Source: an uncultured Clostridia bacterium
GTDB lineage: Bacteria > Bacillota > Clostridia > UBA1381
Assembly: GCA_944392335.1 (NCBI GenBank)
Contig: CALXWJ010000070.1
Coordinates: 22,461-86,460 of the forward strand
Direction: 5' to 3'
Length of the DNA stretch: 64,000 nucleotides
Shown piece after piece: positions 36,737 to 44,048 of the stretch. The notes under the pieces were generated by a model. It had not been told where the DNA came from. It made no database searches and saw only the letters and a program-made list of their open reading frames with translations. The translations under genes and the position numbers were made by a program. Numbering within the stretch: position 1 is the first letter of the stretch; each line of letters starts with the position of its first letter.

Positions 36737-37927
36737 ATGAATGTAACCATAATCCCATCGCATTTAAGCGGAACGCTCAATGCCATTGCATCCAAATCTT
36801 ATGCACACAGAATAATAATTGCCGCAGCATTGAGTAACAAGCCCGTGAACATATATCTAAATACTTCCTCTGAGGATATTGAGGCTACGATTTCCTGCAT
36901 AACCGCTCTCGGTTCAGATATTACTTACAAAAAAGGATACATAACCGTAACGCCTTTGCGATTATCACAAAAAAACATAATTCTTGATTGCGGCGAAAGC
37001 GGCTCAACCGCAAGGTTCATGCTTCCGATCGCAGCTGCGGTTTATGACAAATTTCAAATGACCGGACACGGCCGCCTTCCCGAAAGGCCTTTTACACCTT
37101 TGATCAGTCAAATGAGAAAAAACGGTGTTTCAATTGACAGGGATACGCTTCCTTTATCGGTAAGCGGCAGACTAAAAGGCGGAAATTTTGAAATTGCGGG
37201 CAATATAAGCTCTCAATATATTACAGGGCTGCTTATGGCTCTGCCGTTATGCAAAGATAAAAGCAAGATCACATTGACCTCAAAACTTCAGTCATCCGCT
37301 TATGTGGATATGACCTTGGATGTTTTAAATAAATTCGGAATATATACAGAAAAAACAGATACATCATATTTTATCAGACCGCAGCAATACATATCTCCTG
37401 AGGAGATCATCGTTGAAGGCGACTGGTCAAATGCCGCCTTTTGGATCGTTGCAGACAAGCTTTGCGGCAGCATAAAAATAAACGGCTTGAATTACAACAG
37501 TTTACAGGGTGATATGAACATTCTAACCGCCGTTGACAAAACACAAATAGATGCAGGTGAGATACCCGATCTGGTTCCCATACTCTCTGTCATGGCTTGC
37601 GCGAAAAAAGGAACAACAAAAATATATAATGCACAAAGGCTCAGGCTCAAAGAAAGCGACAGACTTATGACCACGGCAAAAATGCTCGGTGATTTAGGCG
37701 CTGATATAAAGGAAACCGAAGACGGGCTTCTGATAAAAGGTACGGGAAAATTAAAAGGCGGTATATGCGACGGGTTTAATGATCACAGAATCGTAATGTC
37801 TGCCGCAATAGCCTCATGTATCTGCGAAAACAAGGTTACTATTACCGGCGCCGAAGCAGTCGGCAAGTCTTATCCGACATTTTTTGATGATTTTACTTTA
37901 CTCGGCGGAAAAGTAAATAAATCGTAA
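36737..37927 (+). CDS. aroA: 3-phosphoshikimate 1-carboxyvinyltransferase (EPSP synthase)
   Basis: 396 residues. It condenses PEP with shikimate 3-phosphate in aromatic amino acid synthesis. Features: SKSYAHR near residue 20 (the catalytic K-S and R), GESGSTARFMLP for PEP binding, LRLKESDRL and FNDHRIVMS later. The start at 36737 has AGGT 8 bases upstream; the frame extends to 36695 without a good site. It is short for the family (about 425) but complete. galK ends 85 bases upstream and leuA follows; each is on the plus strand. Confidence 0.94.
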   Translation: MNVTIIPSHLSGTLNAIASKSYAHRIIIAAALSNKPVNIYLNTSSEDIEATISCITALGSDITYKKGYITVTPLRLSQKNIILDCGESGSTARFMLPIAAAVYDKFQMTGHGRLPERPFTPLISQMRKNGVSIDRDTLPLSVSGRLKGGNFEIAGNISSQYITGLLMALPLCKDKSKITLTSKLQSSAYVDMTLDVLNKFGIYTEKTDTSYFIRPQQYISPEEIIVEGDWSNAAFWIVADKLCGSIKINGLNYNSLQGDMNILTAVDKTQIDAGEIPDLVPILSVMACAKKGTTKIYNAQRLRLKESDRLMTTAKMLGDLGADIKETEDGLLIKGTGKLKGGICDGFNDHRIVMSAAIASCICENKVTITGAEAVGKSYPTFFDDFTLLGGKVNKS

Positions 37928-37930
37928 GCA

Positions 37931-37956
37931 TTTAATAAAGGCTTGTCAGCAGTTGT
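37931..37956 (+). repeat. Possible deletion remnant of the structured repeat (copy I)
   Basis: TTTAATAAAGGCTTGTC, like the 5' end of the family, runs straight into AGCAGTTGTA, like its 3' end. It lies 4 bases after the aroA stop codon. Short, so uncertain. Confidence 0.35.
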
Positions 37957-38101
37957 AAAGCCAAAAAAATCATCAACACCATTTATTTAATTGCAATACG
38001 GGAATATACCGATATATTTTACGTTAACTTTTTGAAAAACTGTTATGTATAAAAACATACTGTTCCAACCGATGATTAATAACTTAGAAACGGAGATCTT
38101 T

Positions 38102-39739
38102 ATGAATTACAAAAAATATAAAAAACAATATTTTGACATTCCAAAATCGGAACGAAAATGGGCTGACAATAATATTACCAAGGCTCCGATTTGGTGCAGT
38201 GTTGATTTGCGTGACGGAAATCAGGCCTTATATTCTCCTTTGACAACGGATGAAAAAATAGAATTTTTTAAATTTTTGGTGACTCTCGGATTTAAAGAAA
38301 TAGAAGTGGGTTTTCCTGCCGCTTCCGATACTGAATTTGAATTTGTGAGAAAATTGATCGATGAAAATATCATTCCGGACAATGTTACCATTCAAGTTCT
38401 CACACAGGCAAGGGAGCATATTATTTCAAAAACAATTGATGCCGTAAAAGGTGCAAAAAATGTAATAATACACTTATATAATTCAACATCTGAAGTTCAG
38501 CGTCGGATCGTTTTCGGAAAAAATAAAAATGAAATACTCGATCTTGCAGTAAATGGTGCAAAAGAAATTGTTACAAGAGCAAACAGTGAGCTTGGCGGAA
38601 ATGTCAGATATGAGTATTCACCCGAAAGCTTCACCTGTACCGAGCCTGAGTATGCTTTGGAGGTTTGTAATGCCGTCTTAGAGGTATTTGACCCCACACC
38701 CGGGCACAAGGCAATAATAAATCTGCCGTCAACCATTGAAATATCAACTCCGAATATATATGCCGATCAGGTTGAATTTATTAATAAAAACATTAATTCC
38801 AGAGACAATATCATTTTATCCGTCCATGCTCACAACGACCGCGGCACAGCCATTGCTGCAACGGAATTGGGTATTTTGGCCGGTGCGGAAAGGGTCGAAG
38901 GAACAATATTCGGTAATGGCGAAAGAACCGGAAATGCGGACATAATCACAGTTGCTCTTAATATGTTTTGTCAGGGAATAGACCCGGGGCTGTGTATTGA
39001 GAATATTGATGAAATTATTGACGTATATGAAAAATTTATTCATATCCCCATAAACCCGCGCCATCCATACGCAGGAGATATGGCATATGTGGCTTTTTCC
39101 GGCTCGCATCAGGATGCAATAAGAAAGAGCTTCGCAGAATATAAAAAATCAGGCAAAAGCTATTGGCAAAACCCTTATCTGACAATAGATCCCACAGACA
39201 TAGGCAGGATCTACGAGCCTATCAAAATCAACAGCCAGTCAGGCAAAGGCGGCGTAGGATATATATTGGAAAACAAATTCGGCTTGATTCTCCCGAAAGA
39301 ATTGCTTATTATTTTTGCGAAAAAAATAACGGATTTGTCCGATCAAAAGCAAACAGTCTTGGAGCCTTCAGAAATATATGACTCTTTTGTCAAGGAATAT
39401 GTAAACATTACATCTCCGTATAAGCTGGACAAGTATAATTTTGAGACTAAAGATGACGGAACCGTTATTAATGCAGCCATAAACGGTACAAATATCAGCG
39501 CAAAAGGTAACGGCCCGCTGGACGCTTTATGCGAAGCGGTAAACAAATATTTAGGAACACATATTGAGATTTTTGCATATTCGGAGCACGCTCTTGAAAG
39601 ACGTGCATCTTCAAAGGCGGTCAGCTATATTGCGGTTAAAATCAACAATAATATATTCTGGGGGGCCGGAATCGATTCTAATATCAATACCTCCTCCATG
39701 TATGCATTTATAAGCGCCGTTAATAATGCCCATAAATAA
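38102..39739 (+). CDS. leuA: 2-isopropylmalate synthase
   Basis: 545 residues, the long LeuA type. It joins acetyl-CoA and 2-ketoisovalerate, the first step of leucine synthesis. VDLRDGNQAL is the N-terminal catalytic motif and SVHAHNDRGT carries the metal-binding HxH; the C-terminal 130 residues are the regulatory LeuA dimer domain. The start at 38102 has GGAG 6 bases upstream; the frame upstream to 38045 lacks a site. No T-box leader motif is seen in the 174 bases before it. It is not followed by leuB/C/D in this window. Confidence 0.94.
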   Translation: MNYKKYKKQYFDIPKSERKWADNNITKAPIWCSVDLRDGNQALYSPLTTDEKIEFFKFLVTLGFKEIEVGFPAASDTEFEFVRKLIDENIIPDNVTIQVLTQAREHIISKTIDAVKGAKNVIIHLYNSTSEVQRRIVFGKNKNEILDLAVNGAKEIVTRANSELGGNVRYEYSPESFTCTEPEYALEVCNAVLEVFDPTPGHKAIINLPSTIEISTPNIYADQVEFINKNINSRDNIILSVHAHNDRGTAIAATELGILAGAERVEGTIFGNGERTGNADIITVALNMFCQGIDPGLCIENIDEIIDVYEKFIHIPINPRHPYAGDMAYVAFSGSHQDAIRKSFAEYKKSGKSYWQNPYLTIDPTDIGRIYEPIKINSQSGKGGVGYILENKFGLILPKELLIIFAKKITDLSDQKQTVLEPSEIYDSFVKEYVNITSPYKLDKYNFETKDDGTVINAAINGTNISAKGNGPLDALCEAVNKYLGTHIEIFAYSEHALERRASSKAVSYIAVKINNNIFWGAGIDSNINTSSMYAFISAVNNAHK

Positions 39740-39744
39740 ATGAG

Positions 39745-39784
39745 AATATAACTGCGGACAATATATCACCCGCCTAAGGCGAAT
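39745..39784 (-). repeat. Structured repeat, copy J (truncated, opposite orientation)
   Basis: Read on the minus strand it gives CGCCTTAGGCGGGTGATATA, then TTGTCCGCAGTTATA, which is the 3' end of the family. It lies 5 bases after the leuA stop codon and is the only copy in this orientation. Confidence 0.65.
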
Positions 39785-39840
39785 AGTAATAAAGAAGCAT
39801 TCAAAACAATTACCGTTTACCGACAGGCAGAGTGTAAAGC

Positions 39841-39894
39841 AAAAGGGGCTGTGGCAAAATGATTTTTTAAATCATTTTGCTCACGGCTCCTTTT
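39841..39894. repeat. Long inverted repeat resembling joined IS ends
   Basis: AAAAGGGGCTGTGGCAAAAT and the inverse of ATTTTGCTCACGGCTCCTTTT form a nearly perfect stem of about 24 bp around ATTTTTTAAAT. GGGGCTGTGGCAAAA resembles the termini of IS1182-type elements in Firmicutes (from memory, not searched). It could also terminate leuA transcription, since TTTTCTCTG follows. Confidence 0.55.
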
Positions 39895-40031
39895 CTCTGC
39901 ATGCATTCACATGATTTGTTGAATTTTGGATAAAATAAAGGGAAGTTTTTCAGTCCCGTATTATCCGTTATTTTCACCCTTGTCTTGTTGCTGCATATCC
40001 GGCAAAGCAGCCATACATGATTTTTATTCAC
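39867..40031 (-). pseudogene. Degenerate cysteine-rich KTR-domain protein
   Basis: 54 codons from GTG at 40031 (GGTGA 9 bases upstream). The text WLLCRICSNKTRVKIT followed by LKNFPLFYPKFNKS matches the small cysteine-rich KTR proteins, which normally have two CxxC pairs. The first pair (CRIC) is kept; the second is changed to FYPKF, so zinc binding is probably lost. The last 15 codons come from the IS-like inverted repeat, so the natural C terminus was replaced. It starts 25 bases after the stop of the 60-aa gene on the same strand. Confidence 0.55.
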
Positions 40032-40055
40032 TCTATAAGTTCACCATTCTTCCTA

Positions 40056-40238
40056 TCAACCAATCCTATATCCTTTTTGGGTAAGGGAACAAATATCAAT
40101 AAGGCCTAAATCCCAATCTGTAAAACAGATTTTGGATGCGTCAGGGATCTCTTTTACGGATATAATTTTTTTGGCCTCATCAATCCATATTGTCCATTGT
40201 TTCCGATCGTTTTTTAGGGATGTTGTCTTCCTTGTCAT
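40056..40238 (-). CDS. Small unknown protein overlapping the anti-sigma gene
   Basis: 60 residues, no membrane segment. The core WTIWIDEAKKIISVKEIPD looks like a short beta-hairpin domain and the C terminus ends QKGYRIG. I do not recognise a named family. AGGTGA is 6 bases before the ATG at 40238; the start lies inside the end of the anti-sigma gene, which overlaps by 59 bases in another frame, suggesting translational coupling. Could be spurious, but the site and the protein-like composition favour a real gene. Confidence 0.5.
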   Translation of the reverse strand: MTRKTTSLKNDRKQWTIWIDEAKKIISVKEIPDASKICFTDWDLGLIDICSLTQKGYRIG

Positions 40239-41319
40239 TTTCATTCACCTTTAATTGCGGCTCGACCATATTCATATCATTCTGTTCTGTTAAAGCTTCT
40301 GCATTTGCAGAATTTTCTTCTGTTTTTTCATCAATATTTTCCGACTGGGCCGTTGACGCAGTTTGCTCTTGCTCCACAGGAAAATCAACATTTTCAGCTA
40401 TTTGGACAAGGATATCTTTCTCAAAACCATTTGTACTGCCAATGGAATATGACATTTCGCCGTCATTCCATACAGCACCGTAAAATACTCCATCGGAACC
40501 TCTCAAAGTCGTGTCAACGCCGTTAATTGTCTCTGTTTCCACCGTATCATAAACATTATAGTCACCACTGATATCTGCATCCGTCTTTTCTGTCCGATAT
40601 ACAATTTCATCATTTTCGCTTAAATAGGATATTTGCACAAGGCTTCCAAACATTAAACTCACGGTATCTAATTTATATCCTTCCGGCAGATACTGCGGAA
40701 CCTTAAAATCATACCCTAATTGTTCGCGTATATCAGAAAAATTTTCTGCGTCATTCGATGGATTTGTTGGCGAAACAACTTGGTTATCTTCGTTCCCGAG
40801 TGATGATTGAAGGGAATTTTCCTCATTAGCCGGATTATTTTCTGAGAATACAGGCTCATTATTTTCCGGTGTTTGTGTTTCCGGCGGGATTGCAATATTA
40901 GGTTTCTCACCTCGCATCCTCTGAGTTTCTGCAGCAACATGATGATTCGTATTATTCTGCTCCACATTTACAGCAGGCTTTTGATATTCAATGCTATTGT
41001 TTTCCGGCAAAACATCATTCGCCGGCTTTTCCGGACTAATTGCATTTGTAGGTTCGGGCACAGGCGACACATAACCCGGTACGTTGGTTTCAGATGGCAT
41101 ATTATCTGTTTCTATAAAATTTCGACTAAGGGAAACAGCCAGAAAGCACAACAACAAACTAGCTGCATAGCCAACGCCATACCGGAAATAAAAAGCTTTT
41201 GTATGTTTGGGGTTTGCTTTGACAGGAAGTTGATTTTTCGTTGTATTCTCTATAATTTTTGTCTTTAATTCGTCGGAAATAACGATTTTATCCATCGCTT
41301 CTTTATATTTTTTACTCAA
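40180..41319 (-). CDS. Membrane-anchored anti-sigma factor with DUF4367 sensor domain
   Basis: 379 residues. A short cytoplasmic part (1-45), one membrane segment (about 48-65, YGVGYAASLLLCFLAVSL), a Pro/Asn/Glu-rich linker (about 70-190), a DUF4367 domain (about 195-310) outside the cell, and an acidic tail. The start is TTG at 41319, which overlaps the sigma-factor stop (GAGTAA) by 8 bases, with AAGGAGG 9 bases upstream: a typical sigma/anti-sigma coupled pair. Its DUF4367 domain is strikingly like that of the secreted protein at 41877-42799 (both contain DISGDYN and an RG-D...AVW-GE run). Confidence 0.8.
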   Translation of the reverse strand: MSKKYKEAMDKIVISDELKTKIIENTTKNQLPVKANPKHTKAFYFRYGVGYAASLLLCFLAVSLSRNFIETDNMPSETNVPGYVSPVPEPTNAISPEKPANDVLPENNSIEYQKPAVNVEQNNTNHHVAAETQRMRGEKPNIAIPPETQTPENNEPVFSENNPANEENSLQSSLGNEDNQVVSPTNPSNDAENFSDIREQLGYDFKVPQYLPEGYKLDTVSLMFGSLVQISYLSENDEIVYRTEKTDADISGDYNVYDTVETETINGVDTTLRGSDGVFYGAVWNDGEMSYSIGSTNGFEKDILVQIAENVDFPVEQEQTASTAQSENIDEKTEENSANAEALTEQNDMNMVEPQLKVNENDKEDNIPKKRSETMDNMD

Positions 41320-41804
41320 AATCGTACTCCTCCTTCAACATTTCTTTTAATCTGCTTCTTGCCCTATGCAGCAGCGACCTGACAGTAGCCTCACTTTTTC
41401 CAATTATTTTTGAAATATTAGGAGTAGAATATTCTTCATAATAATACATATATACCACTTATTCTATATTTATCAGGTAATGACATTACGGCTTTTAAGA
41501 CATCGGAGTCTATATCGTAAGTGTCACAAACCGCTGTTTCAACCGCTTCGTCCATAGAGCGCTTGTTCCTGTTCCAAAACAAATTCAGTTTGTTTTTACA
41601 TGAATTAACAGTTACCTTCATAATCCAGGATTTTTCGTGTGCTTTATCATTAAAATCCGGATTTTTTTCCATGATTTTCAAAAACACATCCTGTACAACA
41701 TCTTCAGCATCCGCCTTGTTTTTTAAATATGTATATGACAAGCGAAGAACCATATTCCCATATTGTTCCACTAACTCGCTGATATGTTCCTGCGTCAATA
41801 CCAA
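41312..41804 (-). pseudogene. ECF-type RNA polymerase sigma factor, frameshifted
   Basis: Region 2 is intact (YTYLKNKADAEDVVQDVFLK) and region 4 is intact in another frame (ISKIIGKSEATVRSLLHRA). The first frame stops soon after SLPDKYRIS; removing one A near 41455-41465 restores an unbroken protein of about 163 residues ending at 41312. So the gene is inactive as read, or the base is a sequence error. The start is probably TTG at 41804, with GGGAGG 7 bases upstream; a GTG at 41813 overlaps that site. It would direct polymerase to a small regulon that includes its own operon, under the DUF4367 anti-sigma. Confidence 0.75.
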
Positions 41805-41833
41805 AGCCGACACCTCCCATGTAAAATTTTTAT

Positions 41834-41869
41834 CAAGTATAAGCCGCAGATTTTTGCGGCTTATACTTG
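41834..41869. terminator. Strong hairpin between the stalk gene and the sigma gene
   Basis: CAAGTATAAGCCGCA (41834-41848) pairs perfectly with TGCGGCTTATACTTG (41855-41869), a 15-bp stem with a 6-base loop. On the minus strand ATAAAAATTTT follows rather than a clean T run, so partial termination or mRNA processing is as likely as full termination. Confidence 0.55.
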
Positions 41870-41876
41870 TGTAGCC

Positions 41877-42799
41877 TTATTTAATATTCTCAATGAGGTT
41901 GATTACCTCAGTTTCCTCGGCCTCAACGTCAAACGAAACAGAAAATACAAATTCGCCATTTATCCATACAGCGTTGGATATTTTATCATTGCCGCGCATG
42001 GTAACAGTTGAATCACCGATTTTAACCTCATTATTGATTTTATATGTATTATAATCACCGCTGATATCCTCGCTGCCTTCTGCCATTCGGTATACAATAC
42101 TGTTATCACTGCTGTCGGTATAGACAATTTGTAAAAAATCACTGCCGGTAGAAGTGATTTCGTTCTGTTCAAAGCCTGCCGGAAGCACGGACGGAACGAC
42201 AGGGTCAAAAGATAAAACTTCTTTTACATCGTCAAGACTTTCATACGGTACAAACGGATTGGGGATTTGTACAGGATTTTCATCTTCTGCAGCGTTGGTT
42301 TTTTCAAAATTCACAAATTGGCCTACGGCTTGGTATGTATAATCCAAAAGTTCAAACATCTTTGCGGGAACAAAGGTTGTATCTTCAACGAGCTGCGGCG
42401 CAGCGCCATAGCTCTGCGGAGCCGTCATGCCGATTGCCGTTTTGCTTACGCCTGCATAATTGTCCATGCCAATATATGCCTTTACTTCCCAGGTCTCATC
42501 TCCAACGGTAACTGCTTGATTTTCACCGTCCCAGCCTACGGTAAAGCCCATTTTTTCGGCAACCGCACGAACAGGCACCATTACATTTCCGTTTTCCTCA
42601 AAAATGTATTGCGAGAGGTTTGCGCCGCTAAAATCAACGGCCTCATTGTTTACTGTAATAGTCTGTATGCCTACCAAAACATCCTCTGCTCCGGCGCAGA
42701 CGCTATGACTATAGGCTCGCTCTCTGCCGCAAACACAGCCGCATTGCCAAGAACCATAGCTGATAAAATAATGCCTGATATAATTTTTTTGTTCATCAT
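41877..42799 (-). pseudogene. Secreted stalk-domain (copper amine oxidase N-like) plus DUF4367 protein, frameshifted
   Basis: From ATG 42799 (AAGGAG 7 bases upstream) a clear signal peptide (KKIISGIILSAMVLGNAAVF) is read, then the frame meets TAG at 42673. One missing base near 42685-42692 joins it to a long frame with a stalk domain (ITVNNEAVDF ... VPVRAVAEKMGFTVGWDG, then TFVPAKMFELL) and a C-terminal DUF4367 domain. The restored protein has about 307 residues. The DUF4367 part closely resembles that of the anti-sigma factor at 40180. A consensus promoter lies 160 bases upstream. Confidence 0.75.
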
Positions 42800-42964
42800 T
42801 CTCATACTCCTTTTTTGAAATTGTTAATTGTTCTTTTTTTGGGCCCTCATCTATATAACAATTCAGCAAAAGGAAACGTTGCACTTTCATAAAAAATTTT
42901 CTGTATTTAACTTTGATAAAGCTCTGTTATGCGGTATATGAAACATACACTTATCCCATTTTTT

Positions 42965-42993
42965 ATTATAAATATAATTAAAAGATATGTCAA
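42965..42993 (-). promoter_or_regulatory. Perfect sigma-A promoter of the stalk/sigma/anti-sigma cluster
   Basis: Minus strand TTGACA (42993-42988), 17 bases, TATAAT (42970-42965). The leader to 42799 is about 160 bases. Confidence 0.8.
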
Positions 42994-43444
42994 TGCGCTA
43001 AATTATTCCGGAATTTCCGAGTCTGTAACCATTAGAAACAGAATCAATATATACCCCCGCTAAAAACCGGATTTTTCTTTTCACAAACCCCAAGCCCAAA
43101 CTGTAAAAATGAAAAGAAGCTTTATCAAAACATGGTTTCATAAAAAACTTTTCGTCACTCCTTAAATGAAGGCGGGAAATATGCAACAAAATATGAAATA
43201 GAGGGGCTGCAAAAATTATTCAAAAACCTTTATCAATAACGTTGTTTTTTTACCTTGTTTCGGATTCCATATATAGGGGGCAAAAAAGAAAATTTTTTCA
43301 AAAAATTGGTTGGGACTGTCCAAAATTCAAATCAATTTTGTGCAGATGTAGCCACACTCGCTTTGCTTATTATTCTCTGAAATTACGTTTTTACAGGAAG
43401 GACGGAATAAGATGGATAAGGAAAACAAGGATAATCAATATATT
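42994..43444. other. Gene-free stretch, probably eroded DNA
   Basis: No frame here has both a binding site and protein-like content. GAGGGGCTGCAAAAATTATT at 43201 faintly resembles the IS-like end at 39841, and a plus-strand ATG at 43412 with GGAAGGA upstream opens only about 17 codons. I could not identify anything further. Confidence 0.4.
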
Positions 43445-43950
43445 TTATTTACAAAGGTCCGCTGATTTTGTCAAAGAGCTTCGCTGACGTTCGGAACATT
43501 TAAATCCGGCAACTTCAGCAGGGGTTAGATTAGAAAGTGAACTGTGAGGTTTTATGAAGCTGTAAAAGAAAGAAAACATCATTATCATACTGTTTGCGCT
43601 TTCAAATAAATTAAAGCTATAACGGGTTTAGTACCAGTATTTGAATTGTTTGTTAAAGGCTTCAATAACATTCTTAAAAACATCATCCCTGAAGCTTGCA
43701 AGCCTGATGTGTTTAACATTAAAAATTGACTTAGTTGACACTTTGTAAGCGGAATAATGGTCAGAGACAATGCTGTTAGGCTTTCCATAGTTCTTTAATG
43801 CTATCAAACAAGCTAAAGCCTTGAGGAGAATCCTTATGCGGCGCCAAATAAAATCCTAAAACAAAACGTGTTTCGCTGTCAATGATAAACCAAATATAAT
43901 GCTTAATACCTTTAATTTTGACCACAGCTTCATCAGCATGCCACTCATAT
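43445..43950 (-). pseudogene. IS6/IS240-type transposase remnant
   Basis: Translation gives WHADEAVVKIKGIKHYIWFI, then DSETRFVLGFYLAP, SIVSDHYSAYKV, NKQFKYWY and FIKPHSSLSNLTPAEVAG, the DDE core of IS6/IS240-like transposases. The N-terminal part is missing, one frameshift lies near SIVS, and TAA replaces a lysine codon after FKYWY. The missing 5' part is exactly where repeat copy K begins. Not functional. Confidence 0.8.
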
Positions 43951-44033
43951 TAGCGGGAAATTGTACACTCACTGATTAAAAATATGGAACCCGCCGCAGG
44001 TTACGGCGGGTGACAACATGCGCGCAGTTATTA
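43951..44033 (+). repeat. Structured repeat, copy K (3' half, joined to transposase remnant)
   Basis: Begins at AGCGGGAAATTGTACACTCA in the loop of the third stem; its other arm is TGATTA. The ACCCGCCG / CGGCGGGT stem and the GCGCAGTTATTAC end are intact. It stops 15 bases from the stop codon of the beta-helix gene at 44049. Confidence 0.8.
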
Positions 44034-44048
44034 CAGCTTGTTTAAATA

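Noticed and set aside
37928..38101. T-box riboswitch before leuA
   Set aside because: No T-box consensus (AGGGTGG) and no terminator/antiterminator pair is visible in the 174 bases.
42267..42818. 183-codon plus-strand frame across the stalk gene
   Set aside because: It is antisense to a gene with a clear signal peptide and domains, and has no binding site.
42998..43189. 63-codon minus-strand frame
   Set aside because: It runs up to the promoter region of the stalk gene, lacks a binding site and has no protein-like domain.
6366..44033. CRISPR array
   Set aside because: The repeat copies are about 145 bp, dispersed between unrelated genes, and not regularly spaced, so they do not form an array.
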